A stretch of 64,000 nucleotides of DNA from Vibrio cyclitrophicus (GCF_024347435.1 NZ_AP025480.1:1860001-1924000); one strand, 5' to 3'. Counted from the stretch's first letter, positions 26,625 through 36,999 are shown. Made by a program: numbers and translations. Notes: a model not told the origin generated them from the letters alone.

Positions 26625-27383
26625 CTAACCAAATAGCAGATAGGTTTGATAATCTACAGAGATGCTTTTGACTTGCGTATTGAACACCGACTCTAGCTGC
26701 TCAGGGGTAAGCACTTGATCAGCTGCGCCAGACGCTTGAAGTACGCCTTTGTCGAGCAGCAACACTTGGTCTGCGTGTCTTAGGGCCCGGTTCAGGTCGT
26801 GGTTTGCCATGATCACCGCTATGCCCTTGTCTGCCACTCGGTCGATCAGCTTGTATAACAAGCCTTCTTGAGCAATATCCAACGGAGCTGCGGGTTCATC
26901 GAGGATCAGCAGCTTTGCGTAAGGATTAAGCGTCGGCCAGATTTGCAGACACATGCCCGCCAAGCGAACGCGTTGCCATTCACCACCAGACAGTGTCTGA
27001 ATAGAGCGATGAAGCTTGTCTGCAATGTCGAGCATCTGGCTGATTTCTTCCAAAGCAGCGTTAATTTCAGTATCAAATCCTTGTGAAGAGCTTGGCAGAG
27101 ACAACGCAAGGTATTGGAACACTTCTAAGTTGAAAGCCGGTCTCGCGCTTTGACACAAGTAAGCACGATTGAGTGACAAGTCTTGCAGCGACAATTCTGA
27201 TAAGTCTTGCTCATCGAGCTTGATATCGCCTTTATAACCATCACCAATACCCGAGATGGCCTCAAGTAAGGTACTTTTGCCACTGCCATTGGGGCCGATA
27301 ACGTGAGTCACCTGCCCTTGTTTGAGCTCAAATGAGAGTGGTAATAAACGAGCGCCGACGCTCAGGCTCTTAATTTGAATCAT
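26625..27383 (-). CDS. btuD: Vitamin B12 ABC transporter ATP-binding protein
   Basis: 252-residue ABC ATPase that powers B12 import with BtuC. Walker [10 protein letters not shown], signature LSGGEWQR, Walker [13 protein letters not shown] and the H-loop [13 protein letters not shown] are all present. The start overlaps the btuC stop by 14 bp, so the two are translated together. The fifth gene btuF (binding protein) is not in the window. The GEWQR signature and PAAPLD fit BtuD better than FecE or FhuC. Confidence 0.92.
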   Translation of the reverse strand: MIQIKSLSVGARLLPLSFELKQGQVTHVIGPNGSGKSTLLEAISGIGDGYKGDIKLDEQDLSELSLQDLSLNRAYLCQSARPAFNLEVFQYLALSLPSSSQGFDTEINAALEEISQMLDIADKLHRSIQTLSGGEWQRVRLAGMCLQIWPTLNPYAKLLILDEPAAPLDIAQEGLLYKLIDRVADKGIAVIMANHDLNRALRHADQVLLLDKGVLQASGAADQVLTPEQLESVFNTQVKSISVDYQTYLLFG

Positions 27384-28365
27384 GATTTTTAATTAACATC
27401 CAAATGAAGATAGGCGCACCGATACTTGTGGTCATCACACCCAAAGGTAATTCTGCAGAATCGAGTAATGTACGCGCACAAATATCAGCAAACACCAGCA
27501 GTGCCGCACCAGCAACCGCGGACAAAGGAAGCAGGTATTTATTATCAGTACCAATCGCTAAGCGCAACAAGTGTGGCACAACCAAACCAACAAAACTGAT
27601 CACGCCACCTAAAGCTACTGCGCAGCCGACTAAAATAGAGACAGCGAAGATCAAGCGCCAGCGTAATCTCGGAACGTTAACACCCAATTGCGCAGCATGA
27701 GTCTCGCCAATCATCAGCTTATCGAGCTTGCTACCTTGCAGACACAACCAAATAATCACGGGAATCATCACTAAGGTAAGCGAGTGTTGATACCAAGTCA
27801 CACCACCCAAACTGCCCATTAACCAATACATCAGCAAGCGAAGGCTTAGGTCATCACTAAAATAGAATGCCCATGTCACCATCGCGCCTGAAAGAATGCC
27901 TAACGCCACACCCACCAGCAATAATTTGGCCGTGGTCAGTCGCATCGTTTTGACCATGCTCACCAGAATCACGGTGAAACAGAGCGAGCCTAAAACGGCA
28001 GCAATCATGAACAGTTCTGGAGTTGGAGCAAACGGTAAGAAGAACAGCACTATCACCATGGCCAAGCTCGCGCCACCGGAAATACCAAGCACGCCGGGTT
28101 CGGCTAATACGTTACCGAGTAAGACTTGCAAACTTGCGCCTGAAACGGCTAATCCAGCCCCGATAGCAATAGCAGCCAATAGTCGAGGTAAGCGTAAATC
28201 AATCAGTAGTTTTTGTTCTAACGTGGACAAGGTGCCCAGAGGGGAAATGAAGAGATCGCCAACCATTAGGTAAATTGCACTCAGCGCGACAAGCAATGCT
28301 GCCATCAAATAAATGGCTCGCGTCCATTTGTGCTGTTTTTGGTGAAGAAGTTGTTGGAAATCCAT
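27370..28365 (-). CDS. btuC: Vitamin B12 ABC transporter permease
   Basis: 331-residue permease of the FecCD type with about ten membrane segments, including the conserved [35 protein letters not shown] motif. It forms the channel that BtuD energises. Partial overlap with btuD shows operon structure. The terminator-like dyad for the upstream astE gene lies between the two units. Confidence 0.92.
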   Translation of the reverse strand: MDFQQLLHQKQHKWTRAIYLMAALLVALSAIYLMVGDLFISPLGTLSTLEQKLLIDLRLPRLLAAIAIGAGLAVSGASLQVLLGNVLAEPGVLGISGGASLAMVIVLFFLPFAPTPELFMIAAVLGSLCFTVILVSMVKTMRLTTAKLLLVGVALGILSGAMVTWAFYFSDDLSLRLLMYWLMGSLGGVTWYQHSLTLVMIPVIIWLCLQGSKLDKLMIGETHAAQLGVNVPRLRWRLIFAVSILVGCAVALGGVISFVGLVVPHLLRLAIGTDNKYLLPLSAVAGAALLVFADICARTLLDSAELPLGVMTTSIGAPIFIWMLIKNHDSN

Positions 28366-28418
28366 ATCAAGCTACTTTGAAAATGTTCGCGTAACCTTAC
28401 CTGTATACCCAAATAAAC

Positions 28419-28449
28419 TCAAGGCTCACACCGTAATGTGAACCTTGAT
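28419..28449 (-). terminator. Possible terminator after astE
   Basis: TCAAGGTTCACA / TGTGAGCCTTGA hairpin on the minus strand after astE, with a T-rich stretch but no clean T-run, so of limited confidence. Confidence 0.4.
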
Positions 28450-28498
28450 ATTTCAACCAGTTGAGTAGTTGTTTTAGTCGATTAAATCCGACTGGATA

Positions 28499-29527
28499 TT
28501 AATCGTACACAAGCTGACCGTGGTCGAATCGTGTTTCAACTTCGCACACCATTAAGGCCGCTCGTTGACCAATAGCCACGTTGCGATTTGGGAATACCAC
28601 GGCTTCGTTTTCATTCTTCGCCATCAATGGTTTATCACCATCATGACCGAACACTTCACCGTGCTTAAACGCGGTAAAATTCTCAACGTCATCAGAGAAC
28701 ATGAAATCAAAGTCATCGTGCAAACGAACAATCGTTCGGCTTACACGATAGGTAATGGTTTTCTTTGGTAAATGCTCGGGTTCTATTTCAGCAATCAGGT
28801 TACGCATCGCCAAGTCAAAAGCAGTGAGCTTATCAAGCTGGTTCTCACCAATTCGCGCGACCTGCCCTAGCTCCATTGTTAACGCTTGAGCAGCGAAGTT
28901 TTCGGCACTGTACCAGCTAAATGTACTGGTTGGTGCGTTCGACAACAACACCGCTTCAACGTGCGCACTATTAATGAAATCAAACAGCTCTTTATTGCGA
29001 ACTTCGTGTCGAACCTTAGGGCTCACCGCGAACGAATAATGCTTAGACAAGCGGATCGCACAATGCAGATCTAGATGCCAGCGAGTGGCAGGTTCCGTTT
29101 GTTTATAAAACTCAGTCACTAAGAACTTTAAGTTCTTCGCAATATCCACTTCTCGATTGCTCTCGTGCTGCTTTTCATCAAACAGACGATTCATGTTCAC
29201 GTCAAGAAAACGAGTATGCGCGTTGGTTGCTTCAGGGTGAGCGATGATAAACAAGCATCTCGCGTTCACTTCCTGAAAGCCTGTTTCTATATCCTCAATG
29301 AGCTTATCGATAAGCTCCATTGGAGAAGTTTCGTCGCCATGAACACCTGTTGAAAAGATGATGTTCTTAGTTTCAGAATTATATTCCGCGGGAATCACTT
29401 CCAACACACCACGTTGATGAAGCTTAATTTGAACACCGTTGCTTAGCACGGTCTGTTCTGCAAACACTTCTTGCTCAAGATCTAGGCTGTCAAAAAGAAA
29501 TGATTGGCGAAAGAGGGTCTTCGTCAT
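28499..29527 (-). CDS. astE: Succinylglutamate desuccinylase
   Basis: 342-residue zinc hydrolase of the AstE/aspartoacylase family. It performs the last step of the AST arginine-catabolism route, releasing glutamate and succinate from N2-succinylglutamate. GVHGDETSPMELID gives the zinc-binding His-x-x-Glu, DLHCAIR the third ligand, and ALTMELGQVA the catalytic Glu. In enterobacteria it closes the astCADBE operon; here it stands apart from the other ast genes, as in some vibrios. Confidence 0.9.
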   Translation of the reverse strand: MTKTLFRQSFLFDSLDLEQEVFAEQTVLSNGVQIKLHQRGVLEVIPAEYNSETKNIIFSTGVHGDETSPMELIDKLIEDIETGFQEVNARCLFIIAHPEATNAHTRFLDVNMNRLFDEKQHESNREVDIAKNLKFLVTEFYKQTEPATRWHLDLHCAIRLSKHYSFAVSPKVRHEVRNKELFDFINSAHVEAVLLSNAPTSTFSWYSAENFAAQALTMELGQVARIGENQLDKLTAFDLAMRNLIAEIEPEHLPKKTITYRVSRTIVRLHDDFDFMFSDDVENFTAFKHGEVFGHDGDKPLMAKNENEAVVFPNRNVAIGQRAALMVCEVETRFDHGQLVYD

Positions 29528-29798
29528 GCGCTACTCCTTAATTGCACGGCCGTATGTTAATAAATTGTTCATAGAAATTGTGTTGCTAGGATCGCACTTA
29601 TCAACAGAAACTCCGTTATCACTCACAAATACTGCCCATATATTTTAGATTTCTTGCTTATCAACAAACCGACGTCTGTTCCAAATAATGATTTTTTAAT
29701 TCTGTTCTAGATGACCATTTTAAATTTAGTCATTTCAGCAAGATAAGAGCCACGTAAGCTAACACAGCTCTTACCCACGATGAACAGATTGAGATCAA

Positions 29799-31595
29799 TT
29801 AATCTTTCTGATTCAGTAATCTTTCAAATTCATCAATTTGAACTTTGACCATATCGATGCTTTGTTGCCAAAAATCGGCTTCAGTCAGATCCATTCCAAG
29901 GTGTTTTTGTACCACTTCTTCTGCCATCATGCTGCCAGTATCACGAAGCAATGAGACATAATCACCGTAGAATTGTTCGCCCTTAGAATCACGTTGTGCG
30001 TAAACGCCTTTACTGAATAAGTAACCGAACAGGTATGGGTAGTTGTAGAAGCTCACTTGAGAGATGCTGAAGTGCAGCTTACTCGCCCAGAAGTAAGGGT
30101 CGGCTTCTGTCATTGCATCGCCGTACCAATCTTTCCAAGTCGTTTCCATTAAGTCACACAGCTGTTTAGCTGTCAGTTCGCCTTTTTCACGCTGCTCGTA
30201 AAACGCTTTTTCAAATTCGAAACGAACGGGAATGTTCACCATTAATGCCAAAGAAGAAGAAAGCTCTTCCCACAGCATTTCCAATTTTTCATTTCGTGTT
30301 TGTGCTTGCTTCAACAAGTGGTCACGAACAATATTCTCAGCAAAGATCGAAGCGGTTTCTGCTAGCGTCATTGGGTAGCGAGTTTGACACAGTGGCATGT
30401 CTTTCATCACCCAGTTGTGGAAAGCGTGGCCCAATTCATGAGCTAATGTCATTAGATCTGAGCGACTACTATTCCAAGTCATGAAAACTAATGGCGTGCG
30501 AGTGGCTGCAAACTTAGTACAGTACGCACCTAGGCGTTTGTTCGCAGCAGGCGCGGCATCAATCCAACCGTTCTCAACCATTAATGTGACAAAATCAGAC
30601 ATCTCTGGATTGACTTCAGCGAAGGCGGTTTTAATCACTTCGATCGCTTCATCAAATGGATAAACTTTAGATTCGCTGTCACCGAGTGGTGGCATAGCCG
30701 CTAAATGGTTCCAAGGCTTCATTTCATCCAAGCCGTGAACTCTTGCCATCAATAGACCCGCTTTCTGGCCTACTGCGCGATTGGCTTTTGCAACCGACAT
30801 CATAGTATTTAGCGTTTCTGGCACAATGCGGCTACCGTGTAGGCTTGGATCAAGGAAATGCACGTCGCTTATTTTCGATCGCTTTTTGTTTTCAGTCAGT
30901 CGCCAACCTGCCAATGCATTTAGAATCGAAGCAAACGACTCTTGATGCGTTTTCATTGCACCTTGAACCGCGCGCCATGCCGGTTCTTGTTTGTCGAATT
31001 CGCTGCCATACAACAAACTCGCGGCTTGTGAAAAACCTAGAGCTTCGTCTTCACCGTCCAGCTTTAGTGACAGTTTTAAAGAACCCGTCAGGTTATCGTA
31101 TAAACGCCCCCATGCATCGCGGCCATCGACTTTCATTGCGGCTAGCAACTGCTCTTCAGCTACACTCAGTCTACTACTTGCAAGTTTACGAGAGCTTTCA
31201 ATCGCAAACCCTTGCCCTGCTACATCAGCACTATCATGCTCTAAAACGGCATTGATAAATTCCGGCTCAGCATGAATTAACGTATCTTCATAAGGGCTGA
31301 ACGCTTGAGACATCTCAGAGTTCAGTTTCGCGACACGACCAAGCAATGCTTTCGCTTCAGTATGTGTTGCGTCTACCGATGCGTGACAGTTAGCAAACGT
31401 GTTGATGGTGCTAAGTAACGTACCTGCCGCTTCTGAAGTTTGAATCGCGTTTTGCATCGCTAGAATGATGTGGCGCTTTTCAACATGCACATACAAAAGT
31501 TCAATACACTGCTGAATGAGTTCAATATCTTGTTCTATCTTCGCATCATCCAGATCGCGATAAGCGATGCTTAGATCCCAACTAGGTGTTGTCAT
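29799..31595 (-). CDS. M3B-family oligoendopeptidase (PepF-like)
   Basis: 598 residues of a soluble zinc oligopeptidase. LAHELGHAFHNWV gives HExxH, and the third ligand Glu lies in LAETASIFAE. The N-terminal half is mostly helical (TTPSWDLSIAYRDLDD), as in PepF/M3B enzymes that cut short peptides. It should act in the cytoplasm. No operon partner is obvious: it ends 271 bp from the astE promoter region and starts 98 bp before cobC's 3' end. Confidence 0.9.
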   Translation of the reverse strand: MTTPSWDLSIAYRDLDDAKIEQDIELIQQCIELLYVHVEKRHIILAMQNAIQTSEAAGTLLSTINTFANCHASVDATHTEAKALLGRVAKLNSEMSQAFSPYEDTLIHAEPEFINAVLEHDSADVAGQGFAIESSRKLASSRLSVAEEQLLAAMKVDGRDAWGRLYDNLTGSLKLSLKLDGEDEALGFSQAASLLYGSEFDKQEPAWRAVQGAMKTHQESFASILNALAGWRLTENKKRSKISDVHFLDPSLHGSRIVPETLNTMMSVAKANRAVGQKAGLLMARVHGLDEMKPWNHLAAMPPLGDSESKVYPFDEAIEVIKTAFAEVNPEMSDFVTLMVENGWIDAAPAANKRLGAYCTKFAATRTPLVFMTWNSSRSDLMTLAHELGHAFHNWVMKDMPLCQTRYPMTLAETASIFAENIVRDHLLKQAQTRNEKLEMLWEELSSSLALMVNIPVRFEFEKAFYEQREKGELTAKQLCDLMETTWKDWYGDAMTEADPYFWASKLHFSISQVSFYNYPYLFGYLFSKGVYAQRDSKGEQFYGDYVSLLRDTGSMMAEEVVQKHLGMDLTEADFWQQSIDMVKVQIDEFERLLNQKD

Positions 31596-31693
31596 GACAA
31601 AATTCCTTTCACGTAAATAGCGATTGTAAGCATCGCTTTATACTTCTAATATTTTTAATAAATTGTTAATTATTAAACTATGTTTCTGAACAC

Positions 31694-32311
31694 TTAGAGA
31701 ACTGGTAGCCCTATCGACTTTACGCTGACAAAGCTCTGTGCAAACTGAGTGATTTGAATATGGGTTATCGAGGCATTCTCAATCGATAGCTTCGAATACA
31801 AACTCGGGTTTTTCCAATCAATATCGAGACAATGTGCCAAGATCATTCGGATCACACCACCATGGGTAACGAGTAATAGATTGTCACTTTCATTGGTCAG
31901 AAGTTGCGACCAACCTTGGGTAACCCTGTCATGGAAGTTCTGTAAACTTTCAGCGCCAGACAGCTGATGGTTTGCGGGATCTTGCCAGAAAGTTTCTAAC
32001 TTTGCCCATTTATCATCAAGCTCATCGAACGCAACACCATCGACTTCACCAAAGTTCATTTCCTGAAATTCAGGCTCAATCGACAGAGGCAAAGCCATAC
32101 GTTTCGCATATAAGTTGGCTAAGTCGCTGCATCGTCTCAATGGCGAAGTGACAACGCAATCCAGAAAGAGGTTTTGCTCAATCAGCGACTCACAAATACG
32201 TTGTTGTATTTCAGTCTGAACCAACACGTCAGAGAAACCATTGAGCGCGGCTTTGCCTTCGACCTTGCCGTGTCTGAGCAAATAGATATTTTTGATGGCT
32301 CCGTTTTCCAT
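31694..32311 (-). CDS. cobC: Alpha-ribazole-5'-phosphate phosphatase
   Basis: 205-residue histidine phosphatase of the PGM fold. LLRHGKVE gives the RHG catalytic His, with TSPLRRC, MNFGEVDG and VTHGGVIR completing the pocket. It removes the phosphate from alpha-ribazole phosphate or adenosylcobalamin phosphate. It is the last gene of a cobTSUC operon; a 9-bp gap follows cobU. General histidine-phosphatase chemistry is certain, and the specific role is set by the operon. Confidence 0.88.
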   Translation of the reverse strand: MENGAIKNIYLLRHGKVEGKAALNGFSDVLVQTEIQQRICESLIEQNLFLDCVVTSPLRRCSDLANLYAKRMALPLSIEPEFQEMNFGEVDGVAFDELDDKWAKLETFWQDPANHQLSGAESLQNFHDRVTQGWSQLLTNESDNLLLVTHGGVIRMILAHCLDIDWKNPSLYSKLSIENASITHIQITQFAQSFVSVKSIGLPVL

Positions 32312-32320
32312 GAACTCGAC

Positions 32321-32932
32321 CTAACCTTCGGAATGTATAGAGTGGATTGACGGTTTTAAGTTCAACGGCAACCCTGCTGCAATCAATGTAACTCGCTCAA
32401 CAACACGAGCCAGTGATTGATTCATGCGCCCTGCGTTGTCCACAAATAAACGCGACACTTTGCCCAACGGCACGACACCAAGCCCCACTTCGTTTGAAAC
32501 CATGATAATTTGCGCCGGGCTTTGCTCTACGCTTTTGACCAATACTTCAACCACAGCTTCAACCTGTTCATTAGTTGCGTCATCACCCAATTCAAATATG
32601 ACGTTGTTCAACCACAATGTTAGGCAATCAATCAACACCACATCATCTTGGTCAAAAGACTGCAGTTTTTCGGCTAGCTCAACGGGTACTTCATGCTCAG
32701 CCCACAGTTCATCACGACGTTGTTGATGGTGCGCGATTCGTTCTCGCATTTCATCGTCTAAATAAGTGGCTGTCGCAATATAATGTAGGCGTCCATTTGA
32801 ACATGCTTCCAACGCACATAATGCTTGTTGCTCTGCAAAACTCGACTTGCCAGAACGAGCTCCCCCCAATACCAGGAGGCTGCTTCTCTGACTTGCTTGA
32901 TTAATTTGACTAGCTTGATTCGTGTTTGTCAT
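32321..32932 (-). CDS. cobU: Adenosylcobinamide kinase / guanylyltransferase
   Basis: 203 residues. It phosphorylates adenosylcobinamide and then transfers GMP to it, for nucleotide-loop assembly. LVLGGARSGKSSFAE is the P-loop, and IATATYLDDEMRERIAHHQQRRDELW contains the GMP-carrying His. The first 15 residues repeat NQASQ twice and may be a disordered tail. It lies 9 bp after cobS and 9 bp before cobC. Confidence 0.93.
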   Translation of the reverse strand: MTNTNQASQINQASQRSSLLVLGGARSGKSSFAEQQALCALEACSNGRLHYIATATYLDDEMRERIAHHQQRRDELWAEHEVPVELAEKLQSFDQDDVVLIDCLTLWLNNVIFELGDDATNEQVEAVVEVLVKSVEQSPAQIIMVSNEVGLGVVPLGKVSRLFVDNAGRMNQSLARVVERVTLIAAGLPLNLKPSIHSIHSEG

Positions 32933-32941
32933 AAGAAGCCA

Positions 32942-33748
32942 TTAAAGAAAACCATTGTAAAAAGCAGCAGTGAACACAAGGTAAATCAGTAACTCCATCA
33001 ACTGTTGAGCTGCACCCAAGCAATCTCCAGTGAAGCCACCAATTCGAGCCATCAACCACTTTTTGAAACCTGTTCTGAACAGATAGGCAACGACAGATAA
33101 AATCAAAGCGAATTCAAGACCAAACCACAGGCTAGGTAATACGCCTACAAGCAAGAGAAAAACGAGCTCGCCCTTAGTTTGCTTGTTGGCCAATGGCTTG
33201 CTTTTACTGGTATCCAAATCGCTAACATAAGGCATGTCGTAAATCAGCGATGCAGCAATCGCACGGCTAAAGGTATAACTGGTCACGATAACCATAAATA
33301 AGGCTGCCATGTTCACCAGTTCACTCAATAACAACCATTTGCCAAGCAACGCCATGATTAAGGCCGAGGCACCATAAGTACCAATGCGACTGTCTTTCAT
33401 TATGGTTAATCGGCGTTCAAGCGTCATGCCACCACCAATGCCATCCGCCATGTCGGTCAAGCCGTCCTCATGGAAAGCGCCAGTGAGCATCAAGCTAAAA
33501 CTCATCATCAAAAAGATGGCCACTGCACTCGGCAGTACCGTATCGAGTAACAAGAATACACCGCCACACAGAACACCAAGTAACAAACCAACCGTTGAAA
33601 AGTAGCGTCCAGAACGGTTCATTCGCTCTGATGAATAGGGAGTATTCTTCGGCATTGGCAAACGAGAAAAGAAGCCCATCGCCAATGTAAAAAGCTCCCA
33701 CTGATAAGTAGCTCGATCTTTTAATGATCTTTCTGGTGCATCACTCAT
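32942..33748 (-). CDS. cobS: Adenosylcobinamide-GDP ribazoletransferase
   Basis: 268-residue inner membrane protein that joins alpha-ribazole (from CobT) to AdoCbi-GDP. AFHEDGLTDMADGIGGG is the conserved metal-binding loop, and several hydrophobic segments follow. The start codon shares one base with the cobT stop (TAATG), so translation is coupled. Confidence 0.95.
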   Translation of the reverse strand: MSDAPERSLKDRATYQWELFTLAMGFFSRLPMPKNTPYSSERMNRSGRYFSTVGLLLGVLCGGVFLLLDTVLPSAVAIFLMMSFSLMLTGAFHEDGLTDMADGIGGGMTLERRLTIMKDSRIGTYGASALIMALLGKWLLLSELVNMAALFMVIVTSYTFSRAIAASLIYDMPYVSDLDTSKSKPLANKQTKGELVFLLLVGVLPSLWFGLEFALILSVVAYLFRTGFKKWLMARIGGFTGDCLGAAQQLMELLIYLVFTAAFYNGFL

Positions 33749-34776
33749 TAAACCGTGACTCCAGCACTTTCGAAGCTCGCCATGTTGTTATAGAACTCAG
33801 CTGCCGCACGAATAATTGGCATAGCCAGTGCAGCGCCTGTGCCCTCGCCCAATCTCAATCCAAGATCGAGCAGTGGCTCAGCGTCTAGCAGCTCTAACAA
33901 AATTTTGTGCCCCGATTCTTCAGAGCGATGCGCAAAGATCATGTAATCACGACAATTCGGGTCAATTAGGGTCGCGACATACGCAGCGACTGATACGATA
34001 AAGCCATCGACCAACACAGGGGTTTTGTTTTGGTACGCGCCAAGGAAAGCACCGACCATTTGAACTATCTCAAAGCCGCCTACTTGAGCAAGTACTTCTT
34101 TAGGATCTAAACCTTTGCAACGAGCAACACCTTGTTTCACAACCACTTTCTTGTGTTCCAGTTGTTCACAGCTAATCCCTGTACCTAAACCAACGCACTC
34201 CTGCGTGGGGCGATTAGCTAATGCACTCAAAATCGCTGACGCACTGCTGGTATTGCCAATGCCCATTTCACCAAACATGATGATATTAGTGCCATTCGAA
34301 ATGGTTCTAGAAGCAAGGTCTGCGCCCAGTTCAATCCCACGTTCCATCGTTTCTAAACTCATTGCCGCTTCGTTGGCAAAGTTATTGGTTCCCGTACCCA
34401 AGCGCTGTGAAATTAACATGTCGCTATCGGATTCGACTGGTAACAAAATCCCAGTATCCACCACCGTAATATCGATGTTGTTCACCGCGCAAAAGCAATT
34501 AATCGCTGCGCCGCCGTTTAAGAAATTCAACACCATCTGTTGTGTGACAGCACTTGGGGCAATACTCACGCCTTCGTCAGCAATGCCATGGTCGCCAGCA
34601 AATATGATGATACTTGGCTTGTTCAATTCGATGTGTTCAACCGCAGCTTCTTTGCCTTGGCTCTGAATCAATGCCAGTTGATGTGCAACCTTTTCTAGTA
34701 GGCCAAGCGCACCGAGTGGCTTGGTTTTTTGGTCAATGCGATGTTGGATGTAGTGCGAGTGTTTGGTATCTAACAT
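33748..34776 (-). CDS. cobT: Nicotinate-nucleotide-dimethylbenzimidazole phosphoribosyltransferase
   Basis: 342 residues. It makes alpha-ribazole phosphate from DMB and NaMN. Family landmarks: [38 protein letters not shown] and a late [10 protein letters not shown] with [15 protein letters not shown]; the catalytic Glu is expected in LRLGEGTG. It is the first gene of cobTSUC. Only 71 bp separate it from the upstream flavin reductase-like gene, and there is no B12 riboswitch in that gap. Confidence 0.95.
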   Translation of the reverse strand: MLDTKHSHYIQHRIDQKTKPLGALGLLEKVAHQLALIQSQGKEAAVEHIELNKPSIIIFAGDHGIADEGVSIAPSAVTQQMVLNFLNGGAAINCFCAVNNIDITVVDTGILLPVESDSDMLISQRLGTGTNNFANEAAMSLETMERGIELGADLASRTISNGTNIIMFGEMGIGNTSSASAILSALANRPTQECVGLGTGISCEQLEHKKVVVKQGVARCKGLDPKEVLAQVGGFEIVQMVGAFLGAYQNKTPVLVDGFIVSVAAYVATLIDPNCRDYMIFAHRSEESGHKILLELLDAEPLLDLGLRLGEGTGAALAMPIIRAAAEFYNNMASFESAGVTV

Positions 34777-34847
34777 AAATTGAGGAGTACTTAAATTTAA
34801 GAAAACGAGTTTGAGAGCGCTTATTCTGCTTGAGCTAAATGGGCAAA

Positions 34848-35459
34848 CTATTTAGGGCGAGCGACAGAGAACACATTGGAAAGCGTGGCGTATTCACCCC
34901 CGCCCAATCGAGATAAAGGATCCAGTGCTAACGCATCGATCTTAAGACGCTCACTGTCTTTGTCGATGACATCCTCCGATATATACACGGCCTCAACTTG
35001 AGCAAAGATAAGGCTTTGTGGCACCTCTCCAACTTCTTTTACTTCGTACAAGGTGCAGCCAAAAGCGACCGCGCACTCTTTTACTCTCGGTAAAGAAAAG
35101 CCATCAAATTCAACCAACTCGATATTATTCGCAGTCACTTCTGATTCACCATGATCAAGTGTGGCCGCTGTTGCTGTTATTGCTTCTGCAGAGCTTGCTG
35201 ATGCTATATGAATGACAAGCTTACCTGTTTCGAGCGAATTGCGAGTCGTATCCTTAATCTCACCACTTGGCTTCTTACCAACGGACAGCATTAATAAAGG
35301 CGGGTTGCTCGATACTGGAGTGAAATAAGAGAAAGGCGCTAAGTTGAACTCTTGTTCTGAAGATTCCGTCAATGCCCACGCAATAGGGCGAGGAACAACG
35401 GTTTGTGTCATCAGGTGATAAATCTGAGTGGGAGCAAGAGTATCAAGCTTGAGGTTCAT
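34848..35459 (-). CDS. Flavin reductase-like (FMN-binding split-barrel) protein
   Basis: 203 residues. The start [53 protein letters not shown] is the FMN-binding loop of the flavin reductase-like family. Family members supply reduced FMN or bind flavin in other redox roles. It lies 71 bp upstream of cobT on the same strand. Co-transcription with cobT is possible, and reduced flavin for DMB synthesis or cobalt reduction is a guess that the sequence does not prove. Confidence 0.75.
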   Translation of the reverse strand: MNLKLDTLAPTQIYHLMTQTVVPRPIAWALTESSEQEFNLAPFSYFTPVSSNPPLLMLSVGKKPSGEIKDTTRNSLETGKLVIHIASASSAEAITATAATLDHGESEVTANNIELVEFDGFSLPRVKECAVAFGCTLYEVKEVGEVPQSLIFAQVEAVYISEDVIDKDSERLKIDALALDPLSRLGGGEYATLSNVFSVARPK

Positions 35460-35833
35460 AGCACGTCCTTGTCTATGTGAAATTCAAATCAGTTTACGTG
35501 TTAAAAAGAGTCGTATCTATGGCTATCTGGCAGAAAATGCAGAGAGTGTTCTTTATTTGAACAAATACACCTCATTATTTCTCAAATTGAGAATCAAAAA
35601 GACATAAAAGTAACACTAAGCAACCACTTAAAAGAAAAATCAATAACTTACGTTTTGGCACCGATTATGCTTTAAATAAAGTAACTTATTAACCTCTCTC
35701 CGTTGGTAAGTTAACAACAAAGTAAGTTAAGCAATAAGGTAACAAGTATCAAAAGTGATTGCCCTCACTAAGAAACAAAAATCGACTGCTAAACAACAGA
35801 CACAAAGAAAGAGATAAAGATTTAGGAGGTGTA
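35460..35833. other. Intergenic region upstream of the Lys-rich micro-ORF
   Basis: About 370 bp, A/T-rich. Several related stretches of the form AAGTAACTTA / TAAGTTAAC occur around 35680-35750, possibly a repeated regulator site. It should hold the promoters of the flavin reductase-like gene (leftward) and of the small gene (rightward). I see no riboswitch. Confidence 0.4.
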
Positions 35834-35923
35834 ATGTTCGTAAACCAAAGCAAAAAAAAACCAATTAAATCAAAGAAGAAAAACAGTAAAAAGGTGAAGA
35901 AACTCCCACTAGCCTTCACCTAG
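35834..35923 (+). CDS. 29-residue Lys-rich micro-protein
   Basis: An ATG at 35834 follows AGGAGGT by four bases and opens a 29-codon frame starting MFVNQSKKKPIKSKKKNSKK and ending in KLPLAFT before TAG. Thirteen residues are Lys, and there is no membrane segment. A terminator begins 7 bp after the stop, so the transcript carries nothing else. The very strong ribosome site and compact layout argue that it is a real gene or a leader-type peptide. Its charge suggests nucleic-acid or ribosome binding. No family is recognised. Confidence 0.55.
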   Translation: MFVNQSKKKPIKSKKKNSKKVKKLPLAFT

Positions 35924-35930
35924 AAAGTGA

Positions 35931-35955
35931 AAAGCCCGTTGCCCAGCGGGCTTTT
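35931..35955 (+). terminator. Terminator after the Lys-rich micro-ORF
   Basis: AAAGCCCG (35931-35938) pairs with CGGGCTTT (35947-35954), with TTGCCCAG as loop and four Ts. Confidence 0.65.
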
Positions 35956-36119
35956 CGCTGTTTGGTGCTTTATTTCCAAACATCCAGTGACCAACACCTG
36001 TCACTCTTCACCATCACTGGATTACTTTGCCGCCATCATTGTTTTGTGTAAGTTTTGTTCGCTTAAAATTCAAACACTGTTTATATTAAACAAGCACTTG
36101 CAAAGCGTTAAGGATAGCT

Positions 36120-36815
36120 ATGAGTATTTCTGGAGACAAAACATCGGTCGTAGTGGCTGGAGCAACTGGGCTAATTGGACATCATGTCATGACGTTACTT
36201 ATCGACGAGCCCGCGGTCGAAAAAATCTATGCCTTATCCCGAAGAGCATTAGATTCGCAGTTCAGTTCCCAAAAACTCCGTACTCTTATTCACAGTGACT
36301 TGCAGATAACGAGCTGGGACGACGCAAAAACAACTCCAACACTTGGCGTTATCTGTTTAGGCACCACCAAGAAAAAGGCCGGGTCAAAAGAAGCGCTACG
36401 TAAAGTAGATGTTGAATTAGTCAGCCAGGTTGCTCAATCGATGAAATTTCTCGGCGTTCAAAGAGTCGCAGTAGTCTCCAGCTACGGCGCTTCAATTGAT
36501 TCCTATTCACACTACCTTCGTTGCAAAGGGCAAATGGAACAGAACTTAAAACGAATTGGTTTTAAACAACTATTTATTGCTCGTCCAGGGCCACTTGTTG
36601 GTGAAAGAGATGAACCCAGAGCTGACGAAAAGCTTCTGCAACGTGTTTTCCCTCTCCTCTCTCCCTTTATGTTTTGTAAGTTCAAAAACCTGCGCCCTAT
36701 TCAATCGAAAGATGTTGCTCAAGCCATGTTGTTCAGATTATTCGAAAATAACTTCCAAAATGTAGAAATTTACTCGTCAAGTAACATGCTCAATTTATTG
36801 GCAAAATATCGCTAA
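36120..36815 (+). CDS. NAD(P)-binding Rossmann protein (HTATIP2-like)
   Basis: 231 residues. SVVVAGATGLIGHHVM is a Rossmann glycine-rich motif, then ICLGTTKKKAGSKEALRKVDVELV and VSSYGASIDSYSHYLRCKGQMEQNLKRIGF, in which the Tyr-Lys spacing is altered compared with classic short-chain dehydrogenases. The family (YwnB/TIP30-like) is of unclear function; some members may sense redox. It is transcribed alone. Confidence 0.72.
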   Translation: MSISGDKTSVVVAGATGLIGHHVMTLLIDEPAVEKIYALSRRALDSQFSSQKLRTLIHSDLQITSWDDAKTTPTLGVICLGTTKKKAGSKEALRKVDVELVSQVAQSMKFLGVQRVAVVSSYGASIDSYSHYLRCKGQMEQNLKRIGFKQLFIARPGPLVGERDEPRADEKLLQRVFPLLSPFMFCKFKNLRPIQSKDVAQAMLFRLFENNFQNVEIYSSSNMLNLLAKYR

Positions 36816-36999
36816 AAAGCTCACCTATTCACCACAATGTTGAATATCCACTCATCTTATTAGGTGGATATTACTAATTGTTCTATTAAATTACTTTTCC
36901 TTATTTTACGTTTTATAACAGAACGTTATTTTAGCGGCAGTACTTGCACCTATACATCCAGGTGCCTAATTGATTTAGAGCTATTCATAAGGAAAGCAA

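Noticed and set aside
34777..35833. Possible cobalamin riboswitch upstream of cobT or of the flavin reductase gene.
   Set aside because: No B12-box-like sequence or long structured leader could be read; only a covariance search could settle it.
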